A DNA stretch of 24,356 nt from Deltaproteobacteria bacterium ADurb.Bin026 (GTDB lineage Bacteria > Desulfobacterota > Syntrophorhabdia > Syntrophorhabdales > Syntrophorhabdaceae), in contig MWEV01000010.1 of the NCBI GenBank assembly GCA_002071245.1, positions 1 through 24,356 on the forward strand, read 5' to 3'. The notes under the pieces were generated by a model. The model ran no database searches. It worked only from the letters and a program-made list of their open reading frames with translations, and had not been told where the DNA came from. Positions within the stretch are counted from its first letter, which is position 1. Each line of letters starts with the position of its first letter. Both the position numbers and the translations under genes were made by a program. Positions 23,674 to 24,356 of this stretch are shown here, one piece after another.

Positions 23674-24356
23674 AAAAGGCTATAATACTCAATTCGGTTG
23701 AAGATGCTGTCCATTGTATCGAAAATGGTTTAGCTTCCGGTTGCATTCTTTTTTCTACTCACTCAGGTATAGATGTTTATTTAAAAGAAAATTATGGCTT
23801 GAACTGTCGGTGCCTGAGTTCTTTTTTAAGTGATGATAAAACCATTTTGAATAAAAGCTATGTTGCTGAATTTATAGATAATCTATTAGACGATCTGGAT
23901 AAAAATGTATCTATCGAAATCAACAGACAAATAAAAACTGAAATGAAATGGTTTGCCCCACTTTATTCATATATTGGGAAGCAACACTATCTTGGATATA
24001 TATCTTTTGCAGCAGCAGTAAGGAATGCGATAGATAGCAACAGACTTGAAAGTATAGCTGCATACAACAGGAAACTGGATTTCTATCTTGATACTGGCTC
24101 TGATATTTACACTTTGCTGCATACCAAATTCGACAATATGCAGATTGAGTTTATTAAATTAGATGTGCATGAAAAAGATACCATTAACAAAACCCTTTGG
24201 AGAAAGATAATTCAAAACAATCCTCTCTATTCAATTGCCAAAGGCAAGGAATACCTTTTTGATTTTTTAAGGCAATATGGATTTTCCGGGAAAAGGAGGA
24301 CTGTTTTTACAGATGAACTTTCTTATAATTTAAAGTTCTTAAAGCAATATTTAAAC
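23670..24356 (+). CDS. 3'-truncated gene; possible glycan-transfer enzyme, family not recognised
   Basis: Open reading frame of 229 codons running off the window end, starting in the ATGA overlap with the radical SAM gene. It begins MKKAIILNSVEDAVHCIENG and contains FSTHSGIDVYLKENYGLNC and LSSFLSDDKTI, followed by an acidic stretch NLLDDLDKN and, further on, helical, polar and aromatic sequence. There is no membrane helix or signal peptide. The alternation of short beta strands and helices at the start vaguely resembles the N-terminal half of large cytosolic surface-carbohydrate transferases of the LIC12162/polysialyltransferase or TagF-like type, but I cannot assign it. It is a real gene, given the coupling overlap and consistent reading frame. 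Confidence 0.65.
   Translation, partial: MKKAIILNSVEDAVHCIENGLASGCILFSTHSGIDVYLKENYGLNCRCLSSFLSDDKTILNKSYVAEFIDNLLDDLDKNVSIEINRQIKTEMKWFAPLYSYIGKQHYLGYISFAAAVRNAIDSNRLESIAAYNRKLDFYLDTGSDIYTLLHTKFDNMQIEFIKLDVHEKDTINKTLWRKIIQNNPLYSIAKGKEYLFDFLRQYGFSGKRRTVFTDELSYNLKFLKQYLN

Overview
This window is a gene-dense, single-strand cell-surface polysaccharide (LPS O-antigen or capsule type) biosynthesis locus. All 19 protein genes I can support read on the + strand. Most neighbours are separated by 0-35 bases or overlap by 4 bases (ATGA/TTGA junctions); the widest gaps are about 48 and 41 bases, before the second asparagine-synthase-like gene and the second radical SAM gene. I see no tRNA, rRNA, IS element, CRISPR array, convincing promoter or terminator, so the window looks like the middle of one long operon. 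The first gene is cut at its 5' end and the last at its 3' end.

The organism is most likely a Gram-negative bacterium, because of the heptose pathway and the O-antigen-type sugar-decorating enzymes. Moderately low GC (roughly 40% by eye), frequent TTG starts, and paired B12-binding radical SAM proteins with YfhO-like membrane proteins would suit an anaerobic lineage such as Desulfobacterota or Nitrospirota. That placement is a low-confidence inference.

Region 1 (2-3966) holds GmhA, GmhB, HddA, a PLP-fold sugar enzyme and HddC. The four named enzymes are the complete route from sedoheptulose 7-phosphate to GDP-D-glycero-alpha-D-manno-heptose. The gene inserted between HddA and HddC is unusual: the PLP-binding lysine of the DegT/StrS fold is replaced by histidine, and four cysteines are clustered nearby. 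This recalls the E1/RfbH and ColD 3-dehydrases rather than an aminotransferase.

Region 2 (3976-7963) holds a large polytopic YfhO/GT-C-like membrane protein, a TVP38/TMEM64-type membrane protein and a family 2 glycosyltransferase.

Region 3 (7998-13115) is a decorating-group block: an AsnB-like amidotransferase, a NodU/CmcH-type carbamoyltransferase, a PseA/WbpG-type N-acetyl sugar amidotransferase and an unrecognised 114-residue protein.

Region 4 (13131-24356) holds a second YfhO-like protein, a methyltransferase-glycosyltransferase fusion, a stand-alone methyltransferase, a B12-binding-domain radical SAM protein, a UPF0104 flippase-like membrane protein, a second AsnB-like protein, a second radical SAM protein and a truncated, probably glycan-related gene.

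Taken together, the locus appears to make a nucleotide-activated heptose and assemble a glycan that is heavily modified by amidation or amidination, carbamoylation and methylation. The exact structure cannot be read from the sequence.
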